From Streptomyces liliifuscus (GTDB lineage: Bacteria; Actinomycetota; Actinomycetes; Streptomycetales; Streptomycetaceae): DNA of 64,000 nucleotides. Below are positions 23,615-32,072 of this stretch, one piece after another. Every line of letters begins with the position of its first letter. Positions within the stretch are counted from its first letter, which is position 1. The position numbers and the translations under genes are program-made. The notes under the pieces are model-generated. The model was not told the DNA's origin and did no database searches. It was given only the letters and a program-made list of their open reading frames with translations. The stretch is taken from the NCBI RefSeq assembly GCF_016598615.1, contig NZ_CP066831.1:8680001-8744000 (forward strand). Direction: 5' to 3'.

Positions 23615-26197
23615 ATGAGCACGGAAGCGCGCCGCGCCTCCATTCCGCCACGCCCCTCGACGCCCCCCGAGCAGCCCTCGGCGGAGAGTGGACGAGAGCA
23701 GTCCGACGAGTCCGGGAATAAGGGAGACACGGGCAACTCCGGTACGCCGTCGGGCCGTGGCGCCGTCGAGGCGCCCGAGAGCCCGGACCACCGGCCCTGG
23801 TTCGACGCCTTCGGATCCGCGAGGTCGGGGCGTGCGTCGCACCAGCCCGGGACCGCGGGTGTTCCGCGGCGGCCCGAGGGGCCGGACGCCGATGCCATGG
23901 ACTCTTCTGCGGGGCGCGACTTCGGAGACGCACCGCCGAGGCCCGGCATCCCGGAGACCCGGCCGGGCTCCGGCGCCCCGGGCACACCGCACCGGCCGCA
24001 CGCGTCGGACGGGACCGGCCCCCGAGGCACGTCCTCGGCCGCGACGTCCCGCTTCCCGAACCTTCGTCCCGCGGGCGAACGGCGCCACGAACCGGAAATG
24101 CCCCCGCCGCCCCCCGCTTCGGCGCGCTTCCCGGACACACCGCCGCCCGACACGGGCGCCATGCCGCGCGTGGACCGGACAGGGAAACCGCCCGTCCCAC
24201 CGCGCCCGTCGACCGGCCCACGCACCACCCCGACGAGCCCGGAGAACACCGCTCGCCCACCACGTCCGTCCGACGCCCCCGGAACGACTCCGGGCCACAC
24301 CGAACAGACGACTCCCCTACGCACCGAACAGCCGGGCGTCCCACCACGTCCGCCGCGTGAACCCGGGGCGGGCTCAAGCGCCACCGACCGGGCCGATGTC
24401 CCACGCCGTCCGGCGGCCGAGTCGGGGATGGGGGCGGGGCGTCCGGCGCGTGAACCCGGGGCGGCCCCAAGGACCACAGATCAGGCCGATGTCCCACGCC
24501 GTCCGGCGGCCGAGTCCGGGATGGGGGCGGGGCGTGCCGAGCGGGCGGGTGCTCCTCCGCGTCCGGCGCGTGAACCCGGGGCGGGCTCAAGGGCCACCGA
24601 CCGGGCCGATGTCCCACGGCGTCCGGCGCCCGAGTCCGGGGCGGGGGCAGGGCGTGCTGAGCGGGCCGGTGCTCCGCCGCGTCCGGCGACCGAGTCCGGG
24701 GCGACCGCAGGGCGTGCGGGGCAGGCAGGCTTTTCGCAGCGTCCGGCGGGGGATTCGTATGCTCCGGGGAGGAGCGCCGAGGGGGCGGCGGGGGTCCCGC
24801 CGCGTCCCGCGGACGCACCGGGAGGGGCGGGAGCGGCCGGTCGGAGTACTCGGGGGAGCGACGGTCCGGCGCGGCCCGCGGCCGAGTCCCGCGGTCCGAG
24901 GGCGAACGGCGAGGGCAGTTCCGGCCCGCACCGTCCCGCCACCGATCCGCGGACGGCCAACGCCGCACCCCGGACGGCCAACGGCACCTCCCAGGAGCGT
25001 CCCGACTCCGGGCTGCCCCTGCGGCCCTTCGCCCCGCCGAGGCCGGAGACTCCGGGGCCCAGGCCCGGCGCCGCCGAACGCCGCGTCGCGCCGCCGTCGG
25101 GGCCGGGCGCCGCGGAACGCCCGGCCAGGCCGCCCGTTCCGCCGCGGCCGAGCACGTTCCACCCCTCCGCGCGGCGCACCGGCGCGCCCTGGGAGACCCC
25201 GACGGAGACCACCACCAGACTGCGACCCGTCCCGGCTGTCCCGGCCGCCCCTGCCGACCCGCCCGCGGCGGCCGGCCCCCCGCGCCGCCCCGAGATCCAC
25301 CTGTCCGGCTCGGCCGAGTCCTTCACGGACCCCACTCCGCACGTCACGGAAACCCCGGGCCCGACCCACCGCCCCTTCGTGTCCCTCGCGGCCCCCGACA
25401 CGTACGACAACGACACCGTCCAGCCGCGCACGGGAGGCGCCCGTCCGCGCCCCCGCCTCGCGGCCGTGGTGACCTGCGTCGTGCTGGGGCTCGGGCTCAT
25501 CGGCGGTGCGGTGACGGGCAGTTGGCTGAGCGGCGACAGCGCGGACGGGGCCGGAACACCGGACGCGTTCACGGCGGCCGGGGCCCTGTGGCACAGCATC
25601 CCCGTGGACGAACTCTTCCCGCCCACCGTCGACGGCGAGGGCGCGGGCCCGGGCGGCGCCGACCGCACATGGACCCGTATCGCCGTGGCCCCGGACAGCG
25701 GCTGCAAGGACGCCTTCGACCCGCTCCTGAGCAAGGCGCTCGCCCCCGCCGGCTGTCTGCGCCTCCTGCGCGCGACCTACACGGACGCCACCCGCAGCCA
25801 CGTCACCACGGTCGGCCTGCTGTTCACGAAGGCGGACTCCGCGGCCATGGGCACCCTGCGCACCCGGTTCAACGCACAGGGCCTCGACCGCCGACGAGAC
25901 CTCATGCCCCGCCCATACGGCGCACAGGGCACCCTCGCCGCCGGGTTCGGCGACGCCCAGCGCGCGTCCTGGACCCTCTCGGTCCTGACCGACGCCCCGG
26001 TCGTCGTCTACGCCGTCTCCGGCTTCGCCGACGGCCGTACCGTCACCGAACCGCAGCCCGCCGAGGACGCGATGAAGGCCGACGCCACCACGCCCGCCGC
26101 CCAGGGCGGCCTGGGCCACGACGCACAGGGCCTCGCCGACCGCATCGAGCGAAGCCTCCGAAAGACCGTCAACTCGGCCACGGAGAAGCCGTCATGA
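23615..26197 (+). CDS. Large proline-rich membrane protein coupled to a mycosin-like protease
   Basis: An 860-residue protein of unknown function. Residues 1-600 are a cytoplasmic-side low-complexity region rich in Pro, Arg, Gly and Ala, with near-identical tandem units around residues 245-365 (ADVPRRPAAESGMGAGR repeated). One transmembrane helix follows (LAAVVTCVVLGLGLIGGAVTG, about 614-634), then an extracytoplasmic domain of about 225 residues with two cysteines (GCKDAF and GCLRLL). It ends in ATGA overlap with the protease gene. The layout, a disordered cytoplasmic arm, one helix and a compact outer domain, recalls cell-envelope scaffold or secretion-associated proteins. Confidence 0.82.
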   Translation: MSTEARRASIPPRPSTPPEQPSAESGREQSDESGNKGDTGNSGTPSGRGAVEAPESPDHRPWFDAFGSARSGRASHQPGTAGVPRRPEGPDADAMDSSAGRDFGDAPPRPGIPETRPGSGAPGTPHRPHASDGTGPRGTSSAATSRFPNLRPAGERRHEPEMPPPPPASARFPDTPPPDTGAMPRVDRTGKPPVPPRPSTGPRTTPTSPENTARPPRPSDAPGTTPGHTEQTTPLRTEQPGVPPRPPREPGAGSSATDRADVPRRPAAESGMGAGRPAREPGAAPRTTDQADVPRRPAAESGMGAGRAERAGAPPRPAREPGAGSRATDRADVPRRPAPESGAGAGRAERAGAPPRPATESGATAGRAGQAGFSQRPAGDSYAPGRSAEGAAGVPPRPADAPGGAGAAGRSTRGSDGPARPAAESRGPRANGEGSSGPHRPATDPRTANAAPRTANGTSQERPDSGLPLRPFAPPRPETPGPRPGAAERRVAPPSGPGAAERPARPPVPPRPSTFHPSARRTGAPWETPTETTTRLRPVPAVPAAPADPPAAAGPPRRPEIHLSGSAESFTDPTPHVTETPGPTHRPFVSLAAPDTYDNDTVQPRTGGARPRPRLAAVVTCVVLGLGLIGGAVTGSWLSGDSADGAGTPDAFTAAGALWHSIPVDELFPPTVDGEGAGPGGADRTWTRIAVAPDSGCKDAFDPLLSKALAPAGCLRLLRATYTDATRSHVTTVGLLFTKADSAAMGTLRTRFNAQGLDRRRDLMPRPYGAQGTLAAGFGDAQRASWTLSVLTDAPVVVYAVSGFADGRTVTEPQPAEDAMKADATTPAAQGGLGHDAQGLADRIERSLRKTVNSATEKPS
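24348..24720 (+). repeat. In-frame tandem repeats inside the proline-rich gene
   Basis: About three to four imperfect units of roughly 99-132 bp encode REPGA...TDRADVPRRPA / AESGMGAGRAERAGAPPRPA. Long identical DNA stretches between units point to recent unequal duplication. Confidence 0.75.
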
Positions 26198-27372
26198 CCC
26201 GCAGGGCCCTGCACAGGAAGGGACTCGTGGTCGGCCTACTGGCCGCCACCATCGCCCTCCTGCCCTCCACCGCCGCTCACGCCGACGGGATCCGTGCCAA
26301 ACAGTGGGCCCTCGACGCGATGCACACGCAGGAGGCGTGGCAGACGACGAAGGGCAAGGGCATCACCGTCGCCGTACTCGACACGGGTGTCGACGACGAA
26401 CACCCGGACCTCGAGGGCAACGTCCTCACCGGCAAGGACATGGTCGGCTTCGGCGCCGGCCGCGGCGACCGCCCCTGGGCCCGCCACGGCACCGCGATGG
26501 CCGGCATCATCGCGGGCCACGGACACGGCGTGGGCGACGCCGACGGAGTCATGGGCATCGCCCCGGAGGCCAAGATCCTCCCCGTCCGCGTGATCCTCGA
26601 AGACGGCGACTCCGCCCGCGGCAAGGCCCGCAACACCCGTGGCAACGCCCTCGCCGAAGGTATCCGCTGGGCCGCCGACCACGACGCCGACGTCATCAAC
26701 CTCTCCCTCGGCGACGACTCCAAGTCCGCCCACCCCGAGGCCTCCGAGGACGCCGCCGTCCAGTACGCCCTGAAGAAGGGCGCCGTCGTCGTCGCCTCGG
26801 CCGGCAACGGCGGCGAGAAGGGCGACCACATCTCGTACCCGGCGGCCTACCCGGGCGTCATCGCCGCGACGGCCGTCGACCGCTACGGCACCCGCGCCTC
26901 GTTCTCCACCCGCCGCTGGTACGCCACGGTCAGCGCGCCCGGCGTCGACGTCGTCATCGCCGATCCGGACCGGAAGTACTACGAGGGCTGGGGTACGAGC
27001 GCCGCGTCGGCTTTCGTCTCCGGCGCGGTCGCCCTCATCAAGGCGGCCCACCCGGGCCTGTCCCCGGCCCAGATCAAACAGCTCCTGGAGGACACGGCCC
27101 GCGACGCTCCCACCGGCGGCCGCGACGACTCCCGGGGCTTCGGCTTCGTGGACCCCGCGGCCGCCATCAAGTCAGGCGCCGACCTGAAGCCCGAGGGCCT
27201 GAAGGCGGCGGCCCACAACAACAAGTACTTCGGCAAGGGCCCCGACGCCGCCAAGGAGGACAGCCCCACGTCGGCCTGGGTGGGCCCCTTGGCAGGCAGC
27301 ACCGGCGGCGTCCTCCTGGTAGTGGCCATCATCCTCTGGCGAGGCAGCAGAAAACCAACCAAGCCCCTTTAG
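26194..27372 (+). CDS. Mycosin-like (S8 subtilisin family) membrane-anchored protease
   Basis: A 392-residue protease. A signal peptide (RKGLVVGLLAATIALLPSTA) is cut near AAHA-D at residue 30. The catalytic triad is Asp63 (AVLDTGVD), His98 (ARHGTAMAGIIAG) and Ser269 (GTSAASAFVSG), with oxyanion Asn205. A C-terminal helix (about 354-375, GGVLLVVAIILW) anchors it, as in mycosins of type VII secretion. No EccB/C/D/E or WXG100 gene is nearby. It overlaps the proline-rich protein gene by ATGA, so the two are made together and may act as a pair. Confidence 0.93.
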   Translation: MTRRALHRKGLVVGLLAATIALLPSTAAHADGIRAKQWALDAMHTQEAWQTTKGKGITVAVLDTGVDDEHPDLEGNVLTGKDMVGFGAGRGDRPWARHGTAMAGIIAGHGHGVGDADGVMGIAPEAKILPVRVILEDGDSARGKARNTRGNALAEGIRWAADHDADVINLSLGDDSKSAHPEASEDAAVQYALKKGAVVVASAGNGGEKGDHISYPAAYPGVIAATAVDRYGTRASFSTRRWYATVSAPGVDVVIADPDRKYYEGWGTSAASAFVSGAVALIKAAHPGLSPAQIKQLLEDTARDAPTGGRDDSRGFGFVDPAAAIKSGADLKPEGLKAAAHNNKYFGKGPDAAKEDSPTSAWVGPLAGSTGGVLLVVAIILWRGSRKPTKPL

Positions 27373-27380
27373 AACCAAGC

Positions 27381-27433
27381 CCTTTCGGGGGCGCGGGGAA
27401 CTGCGCGCTCAGCCCAGAACAACCCGCACACGA
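27381..27433 (+). repeat. Dispersed 3'-end repeat, copy 4
   Basis: CCCTTTCGGGGGCGCGGGGA followed by ACTGCGCGCTCAGCCCAGAAC, directly after the mycosin stop. Confidence 0.8.
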
Positions 27434-27455
27434 CACACGCCGCGCGGCAGCGTTT

Positions 27456-27501
27456 TTCAGGGGCGCGGGGAACTGCGCGACCAGCCCACCACGACCCGCA
27501 C
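27456..27501 (+). repeat. Dispersed 3'-end repeat, copy 5
   Basis: CAGGGGCGCGGGGAACTGCG followed by CGACCAGCCCACCACGACCCG. A second unit only 23 bp after copy 4, at the junction with the convergent beta-lactamase-like gene. Confidence 0.8.
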
Positions 27502-27524
27502 ATCCCCACCGGACCGCGGGAGCG

Positions 27525-28532
27525 TCAGTCCCCCTCAAAACAGGACACGGCCACCTTCGCAACAGCCTCAACCACCGAAATCCCCTTCTCCTTGGTCGAG
27601 TTGCCGTCGGACAGGACAGCCACCAAATACTCCCGACCGTCGCTCACACCCACCCGCCCCACACTGTTGATGTCCCACAACCCGGTCGCACTCCGCGGCA
27701 ACCACCCGTTCTTCAGGGCGATTTCAGAGGCCCCGGCGCCAGCCCCGGCGGCAGACACCCCCCAGTCCTGCCCCACGGCGATCTCCCCCATGAGCCCCAC
27801 CAGATACGCCCGAGACCCCTCGCTCAACTCCGACTCGTCCCCGAACACCTGCCCCAACAACGTGAGTTGATCGGCGGCCGTGGTCTGCGTAAGCCCCCAC
27901 AACGCCCCGTCCCCACCCTCCGTGTGGAGCAGCCCGAACCGCTCGTTCGCCGCCCGCAACCCCTCCGCCTGCCCGATCGCCGTCCACAGGGCGGTCGCCG
28001 ACGCGTTGTCGCTGTTCCGGATCATCGCGGCGGCGTACGTCTTCTCCTGCGCGGTGAGCCCCCGCCCCGCGTCCTGCGCCTTCAACAGCAACGAGGCCAG
28101 GATGTCGACCTTCACGATGCTCGCGGTGTCGAACGCCCCGTCCCCGTACACGGCGCTCGCACCGGACGACACATCCAGCACCGCCACCGACACCGCCGCC
28201 CCGTCCTCGACGGCCACGGCCTCCACGGCCTCGGCGAGCAGCGCATCCCGGTCCACCACGGGAGTGGGCCTGGGCCTGGAACTGGTCGCAGCCGTGGGCA
28301 CCGCCGAAGATTCCACCGTCGCCTCCATCGCTTCCGTCGCCCCCGACGAGGCACCCGCACCGGACGCCACCGAGGAAGATACGAGCCCCTCGGCATCGTG
28401 CGCCTGCGCCTTCACGTACATCGTCCCCGAGGACGCGGCGCCCACGAGCACGACGGAGGCGACCGAGGCGTACACGAGAGACCTGCGACGGGACGGACGG
28501 CCACCGCGCGGACGAGCCCTGTGGGGGAACAT
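27525..28532 (-). CDS. Class A beta-lactamase-fold serine hydrolase, membrane-anchored
   Basis: A 335-residue protein with an Arg-rich N-terminus and one uncleaved-looking helix (LVYASVASVVLVGAASSGTMY, about 19-39), a Ser/Thr/Ala/Pro linker and a class A fold. The three active-site boxes are SIVK (SxxK), SDN in MIRNSDNASATAL, and KNG in ALKNGWLPR in place of KTG. The deviation in the third box and the missing clear Glu166 loop suggest a penicillin-binding-like or cell-wall-related hydrolase rather than an antibiotic-resistance enzyme. Its start region diverges from the SseB gene. Confidence 0.85.
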   Translation of the reverse strand: MFPHRARPRGGRPSRRRSLVYASVASVVLVGAASSGTMYVKAQAHDAEGLVSSSVASGAGASSGATEAMEATVESSAVPTAATSSRPRPTPVVDRDALLAEAVEAVAVEDGAAVSVAVLDVSSGASAVYGDGAFDTASIVKVDILASLLLKAQDAGRGLTAQEKTYAAAMIRNSDNASATALWTAIGQAEGLRAANERFGLLHTEGGDGALWGLTQTTAADQLTLLGQVFGDESELSEGSRAYLVGLMGEIAVGQDWGVSAAGAGAGASEIALKNGWLPRSATGLWDINSVGRVGVSDGREYLVAVLSDGNSTKEKGISVVEAVAKVAVSCFEGD

Positions 28533-28602
28533 GCCGCGATCGTGGGCCCCCGCACTGTGCGCCCGGTTAGACGGATGTTAGAAGCGTGTCAGCGATCCCT
28601 GA

Positions 28603-28634
28603 GAAACCCGTGAACTCCGTGAACGACGGGTTTC
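28603..28634. promoter_or_regulatory. 9-bp inverted repeat in the beta-lactamase-like/SseB divergent region
   Basis: GAAACCCGT-N14-ACGGGTTTC, perfect arms, midway in the 193-bp gap between divergent starts. Could be an operator or a hairpin in either leader. Confidence 0.35.
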
Positions 28635-28725
28635 CGACCGACGCAAAGCGCACGATCACCCCACCGGACGGGTCGGCGCCGCCCACCGGACGGACCGCCA
28701 CCGCCCACCGATAGGCTCGGTGCCC

Positions 28726-29457
28726 GTGGCGAACAAGAACATCCCCGACCCCGGCTTCTCCGACGACGACGGCTCCGCCGACCCCCGGCTGAGCGCGGCG
28801 CTCACGGCCTGGGCCGAGGACCGGTCCGCGCACGGCCCCGTTCTCGCCGCGCTCAAGGGAGCCCGGCTCCTCGTCCCCGTCGTCGCCGTGCTCGGCGAGG
28901 TCGAGGAGGACGAGAACGGGCTGCGCCGCGAGAAGACCAGCGACATGGCCGTCCCGACCCTCAAGGCAGGCGACCGGACCGCCCTGCCCGCCTTCACGTC
29001 CACCGAGTCGCTGGCGCGCTGGGACCCCGAGGCCCGCCCCGTCGCCGTACCCCTGCACCAGGCACTCCAGGCCGCCGCCCACGAGAAGGCCGACACCGTC
29101 GTACTCGACCTGGCGGGCCCCGTCCCGTACGAGCTCACGGGCCCGGCCCTGCTGGCGCTCGCCGAAGGGCGCACCACGACGGACCCGCTGGCCGATCCGG
29201 CCGTGGTCGCCGCGGTACGCGCCGCGGTCGCCGACGAACCCCTGGTGCTCCGCGCCCACCTCGGCCCCGGCCGTGCCGACGGCACCCTCGCCCTCGTACT
29301 GGACCCGTCCGCCGCCCCGGCCGAGACCGCCCAGGCCGTCGCCCGCCGCCTCGCCGCGGACGAGACACTGAGGGCCCGCCTGGTACGCGGCCTCGACCTG
29401 GCACTCCTGCCGGCCGAGGCGACGCCACCGGGCGAGCCCCTGTACGTACGCCAGTGA
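28726..29457 (+). CDS. SseB-family protein
   Basis: A 243-residue cytoplasmic protein. It shows the SseB N-terminal domain (LSAALTAWAEDRSAHGPVLA, then ARLLVPVVAVL, TLKAGDRTALPAFTSTESLARW) that is widespread in actinobacteria beside infC, and a C-terminal half with amphipathic helices. Function is unknown; in enteric bacteria the name refers to a different context. I chose the GTG at 28726 since a TAGGCT -10 element (28712-28717) would start transcription two bases before it; GTG at 28720 is in frame but inside that promoter spacing. Confidence 0.85.
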   Translation: MANKNIPDPGFSDDDGSADPRLSAALTAWAEDRSAHGPVLAALKGARLLVPVVAVLGEVEEDENGLRREKTSDMAVPTLKAGDRTALPAFTSTESLARWDPEARPVAVPLHQALQAAAHEKADTVVLDLAGPVPYELTGPALLALAEGRTTTDPLADPAVVAAVRAAVADEPLVLRAHLGPGRADGTLALVLDPSAAPAETAQAVARRLAADETLRARLVRGLDLALLPAEATPPGEPLYVRQ

Positions 29458-29520
29458 TGGAGGTACGTCACAAGTAGAAGTCGGCGAGACGTACGCCGGG
29501 AAAGCGTGCTGCCGGACGGG

Positions 29521-29877
29521 TCAGCCGAAGACCGGACCCGTGTACTTCTCGCCCGGACCCTGGCCCGGCTCGTCCGGGACGAGCGACGCCTCGCGGAACG
29601 CCAGCTGCAGCGACTTCAGGCCGTCGCGCAGCGGGGCCGCGTGGAAGGAGCTGATCTCGGTCGCGCTCGCGTCGAGCAGCCCGGCCAGCGCGTGCACCAG
29701 CTTGCGAGCCTCGTCGAGGTCCTTGTACTTGTCGCCCTCCTCGGTCAGACCGAGCTTCACGGCGGCGGCGCTCATCAGGTTGACGGCGACCGTCACGAGG
29801 ACCTCGACCGCGGGGACCTCCGCGATGTCGCGGGTCATGGCGTCGAAGTCGGGGGTCTCAGGAGGGGTCTCACTCAT
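29521..29877 (-). CDS. DUF1844 protein
   Basis: A 118-residue actinobacterial conserved protein, core motif AVEVLVTVAVNLMSAAAVKLGL followed by DLDEARKLVHALAGLLDA and ending in a flexible Pro/Gly tail. It is typically encoded divergently from infC, as here, which supports the assignment. Function unknown; a role near translation has been suggested only by conserved position. Confidence 0.88.
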   Translation of the reverse strand: MSETPPETPDFDAMTRDIAEVPAVEVLVTVAVNLMSAAAVKLGLTEEGDKYKDLDEARKLVHALAGLLDASATEISSFHAAPLRDGLKSLQLAFREASLVPDEPGQGPGEKYTGPVFG

Positions 29878-29920
29878 GCCCCACACGATAGGCCCCGGCC
29901 CGTCGGCCTCCGCCCGCGGG

Positions 29921-29959
29921 AGCCCCGGCTTCGTCCGAGGTAGCCCCGGCTTGGTCCGA
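29921..29959 (-). repeat. Short tandem repeat upstream of the DUF1844 gene
   Basis: AGCCCCGGCTTSGTCCGA occurs at 29921-29938 and 29942-29959, with a degenerate third unit after it. It lies in the shared upstream region of the DUF1844 gene and infC. Confidence 0.6.
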
Positions 29960-30168
29960 AGGAGCCCCTGCCCCGCCCGTCGGAGGCCGGGCGCCTTCCG
30001 CAGGGGGCCCGGGAAACAGTGCATGCAGGCCGATTCGCACCACCCCGGGGGAGCTGCTAACCTTGTGTAACGACCGGCCGGTCACTCCTGTGCCCGGCCC
30101 GCAAGTGGAGGCTCCGATCTCCCACCCGACTGTCCTCAGGGACGGCGGGTCACCCGGTCAGGCGGCCA

Positions 30169-30338
30169 CCATCGTTCCGTACGGACGATGGAGTCGCTGG
30201 ATATGCGCCCCGCGGGCCACCGCGGCGGTGCTCCGGTCATTCTTGGAGCCACCGCCTGTGTCCTGTCCGGGGCATTTTTCATGTGCCGCGGTGGTTGGTC
30301 CAGTGAAACAGACATACGCGAGCTGTCTGCCAGACAGC
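30169..30338 (+). promoter_or_regulatory. infC: Structured leader of the infC operon
   Basis: The 487-bp gap 29878-30364 contains three clear hairpins before infC: CCATCGT/ACGATGG (30169-30191), a larger one GGCGGTGCTCC paired with GGAGCCACCGCC with one bulge (30224-30256), followed by a TTTTT at 30275-30280, and GCTGTCT-gcc-AGACAGC (30322-30338) just before the ribosome-binding site. This looks like an attenuating or protein-binding ribosomal-protein-type leader; the sensor is unknown. Confidence 0.5.
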
Positions 30339-30364
30339 CGTGTGGTGCTATCCGAGGAGGATCC

Positions 30365-31048
30365 ATCAGCGCCGAGCCCCGCATCAACGACCGGATTCGC
30401 GTTCCCGAGGTGCGACTTGTCGGTCCCAGCGGCGAGCAGGTCGGGATTGTTCCGCTTGCCAAGGCCCTGGAGCTTGCGCAGGAGTACGACCTCGACCTGG
30501 TCGAGGTGGCCGCGAACGCGCGACCGCCGGTCTGCAAGCTCATGGACTACGGGAAGTTCAAGTACGAGTCGGCCATGAAGGCCCGTGAGGCGCGCAAGAA
30601 CCAGGCGCACACGGTCATCAAGGAGATGAAGCTCCGGCCGAAGATCGACCCGCACGACTATGACACCAAGAAGGGTCACGTCGTCCGGTTCCTCAAGCAG
30701 GGCGACAAGGTCAAGATCACGATCATGTTCCGTGGTCGCGAGCAGTCCCGCCCGGAACTGGGCTACCGACTGCTGCAGCGTCTCGCTTCGGACGTCGAGG
30801 ACCTCGGGTTCGTCGAGTCCAACCCGAAGCAGGACGGCCGAAACATGATCATGGTTCTCGGCCCGCACAAGAAGAAGACCGAGGCGATGGCCGAGGCCCG
30901 TGAGGCCCAGGCGGCCCGCAAGGCCGAGGCGAAGGCCAACCCGGGCAAGTCGCAGAACCACGCGGGTGACGACATTCCCGAAGGGGAGGTCGCCGACGCC
31001 GACACGGAGACCGCCGAGGCTCCGGCCGAGGCTTCCGCCGAGGCCTGA
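30365..31048 (+). CDS. infC: Translation initiation factor IF-3
   Basis: A 227-residue IF-3. It binds the 30S subunit, prevents premature 50S joining and checks the start codon. The N-domain SAEPRINDRIRVPEVRLVG and linker YGKFKYESAMKAREARKNQ and the C-domain KEMKLRPKIDPHDYDTKKGH are near-invariant. The start is an ATC (30365) with GAGGAGG at 30354-30360; IF-3 genes are known to use such rare codons for autoregulation. In-frame ATG codons further upstream (30188, 30281) would add sequence absent from the family. The acidic C-terminal tail (about 45 residues) is typical for actinobacteria. Confidence 0.95.
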   Translation: MSAEPRINDRIRVPEVRLVGPSGEQVGIVPLAKALELAQEYDLDLVEVAANARPPVCKLMDYGKFKYESAMKAREARKNQAHTVIKEMKLRPKIDPHDYDTKKGHVVRFLKQGDKVKITIMFRGREQSRPELGYRLLQRLASDVEDLGFVESNPKQDGRNMIMVLGPHKKKTEAMAEAREAQAARKAEAKANPGKSQNHAGDDIPEGEVADADTETAEAPAEASAEA

Positions 31049-31075
31049 TCCCGGGGCGCGAGTCCCAAGGGGGTT

Positions 31076-31148
31076 CCCGGACGAGAGTCCGGGGACGTCA
31101 ACCGATACACATGACGTTCCGTTGTGCCCGGTTTCACGACCGGGCACA
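31076..31148 (+). promoter_or_regulatory. Two hairpins between infC and rpmI (candidate ribosomal-protein leader)
   Basis: CCCGGAC-GAGA-GTCCGGG (31076-31093, GNRA-type tetraloop, extendable by two pairs) and TGTGCCCGGT-N6-ACCGGGCACA (31123-31148, perfect 10-bp stem). They fill most of the 131-nt gap before rpmI, where L20-mediated feedback is known in other bacteria. Confidence 0.5.
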
Positions 31149-31179
31149 GGAGCGCCACTGACGAGGAGAGAACGGCGCT

Positions 31180-31374
31180 ATGCCGAAGAACAAGTCGCAC
31201 AGCGGTGCCAGCAAGCGCTTCAAGATCACCGGCTCCGGCAAGGTGCTCCGTGAGCGCGCCGGCAAGCGCCACCTGCTCGAGCACAAGTCGTCGCGCGTCA
31301 CGCGCCGCCTCACCGGCAACGCCGAGATGGCCCCGGGCGACGCCAAGAAGATCAAGAAGCTTCTCGGCAAGTGA
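31180..31374 (+). CDS. rpmI: 50S ribosomal protein L35
   Basis: 64 residues, MPKNKSHSGASKRFKITGSG and the end KKIKKLLGK are the family's termini, and KRHLLEHKSS the middle motif. It is the middle gene of infC-rpmI-rplT. ATG preceded by GAGGAGAG. Confidence 0.97.
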   Translation: MPKNKSHSGASKRFKITGSGKVLRERAGKRHLLEHKSSRVTRRLTGNAEMAPGDAKKIKKLLGK

Positions 31375-31424
31375 CGTTCGGGCGCCTCGGCGCCGTACGT
31401 CTGGACCGGGACCCAATCGAATTC

Positions 31425-31450
31425 GGGCCGTGTGACGACCACCACGGCCC
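31425..31450 (+). promoter_or_regulatory. Hairpin between rpmI and rplT
   Basis: GGGCCGTG-N10-CACGGCCC, a perfect 8-bp stem, 6 nt before the AAGGAGTT ribosome-binding site of rplT. It could tune the rpmI:rplT ratio. Confidence 0.4.
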
Positions 31451-31469
31451 CGCTACAAGGAGTTAAAAA

Positions 31470-31853
31470 GTGGCACGCGTCAAGCGGGCAGTCAACGCCC
31501 ACAAGAAGCGCCGGGCGATCCTCGAGGCGGCCTCCGGCTACCGCGGTCAGCGTTCGCGCCTGTACCGCAAGGCCAAGGAGCAGGTCACCCACTCGCTGGT
31601 CTACAACTACAACGACCGCAAGAAGCGCAAGGGTGACTTCCGTCAGCTGTGGATCCAGCGCATCAACGCTGCGGCCCGCCAGAACGGCATGACGTACAAC
31701 CGCCTCATCCAGGGTCTGAAGGCCGCCAACATCGAGGTGGACCGCAAGATCCTCGCCGAGCTGGCCGTCAACGACGCCAACGCGTTCGCCGCGCTCGTCG
31801 AGGTCGCGCAGAAGGCCCTGCCGTCGGACGTCAACGCGCCGAAGGCTGCGTGA
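31470..31853 (+). CDS. rplT: 50S ribosomal protein L20
   Basis: 127 residues, beginning MARVKRAVNAHKKRR, with LYRKAKEQVTHSLVYNYNDR and LWIQRINAAARQNGMTYNRL, all hallmark L20 sequences. L20 is an early 50S assembly protein and, in other bacteria, the repressor of this operon. GTG start with AAGGAGTT. A T-rich terminator follows. Confidence 0.97.
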   Translation: MARVKRAVNAHKKRRAILEAASGYRGQRSRLYRKAKEQVTHSLVYNYNDRKKRKGDFRQLWIQRINAAARQNGMTYNRLIQGLKAANIEVDRKILAELAVNDANAFAALVEVAQKALPSDVNAPKAA

Positions 31854-31882
31854 CGCTCGCGCTGGCCTTGGCCGGAACTGCT

Positions 31883-31926
31883 GTGGACCCGCTCGCCTTT
31901 CGGCTTGCGGGTCCACTTGTGTTTTC
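31883..31926 (+). terminator. Rho-independent terminator of the infC-rpmI-rplT operon
   Basis: GTGGACCCGC (31883-31892) pairs perfectly with GCGGGTCCAC (31907-31916), followed by TTGTGTTTTC. A T-rich tail is uncommon in this genome, which makes this the clearest intrinsic terminator in the window. Confidence 0.9.
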
Positions 31927-32072
31927 CTCCGCCGCGTGTCGGGCCGGCCGGTTCGGCGCCGCCGGAATCCGCCGTCGCGGCTGAGCGCCGCCGCGGCGGA
32001 GACGAGGGGCCCTCCCCGGCCCCGTGAACCCGGCGGAATGACGTGCCCCATCCGTGAACCAAAGGTGATCCC

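Noticed and set aside
28231..28532. Lipoprotein signal in the beta-lactamase-like protein
   Set aside because: No cysteine lipobox follows the hydrophobic helix; an uncleaved anchor is more likely.
30188..30364. ATG-initiated 59-residue N-terminal extension of IF-3
   Set aside because: The sequence is not IF-3-like, includes the hairpins and the ribosome-binding site, and the ATC start fits the family.
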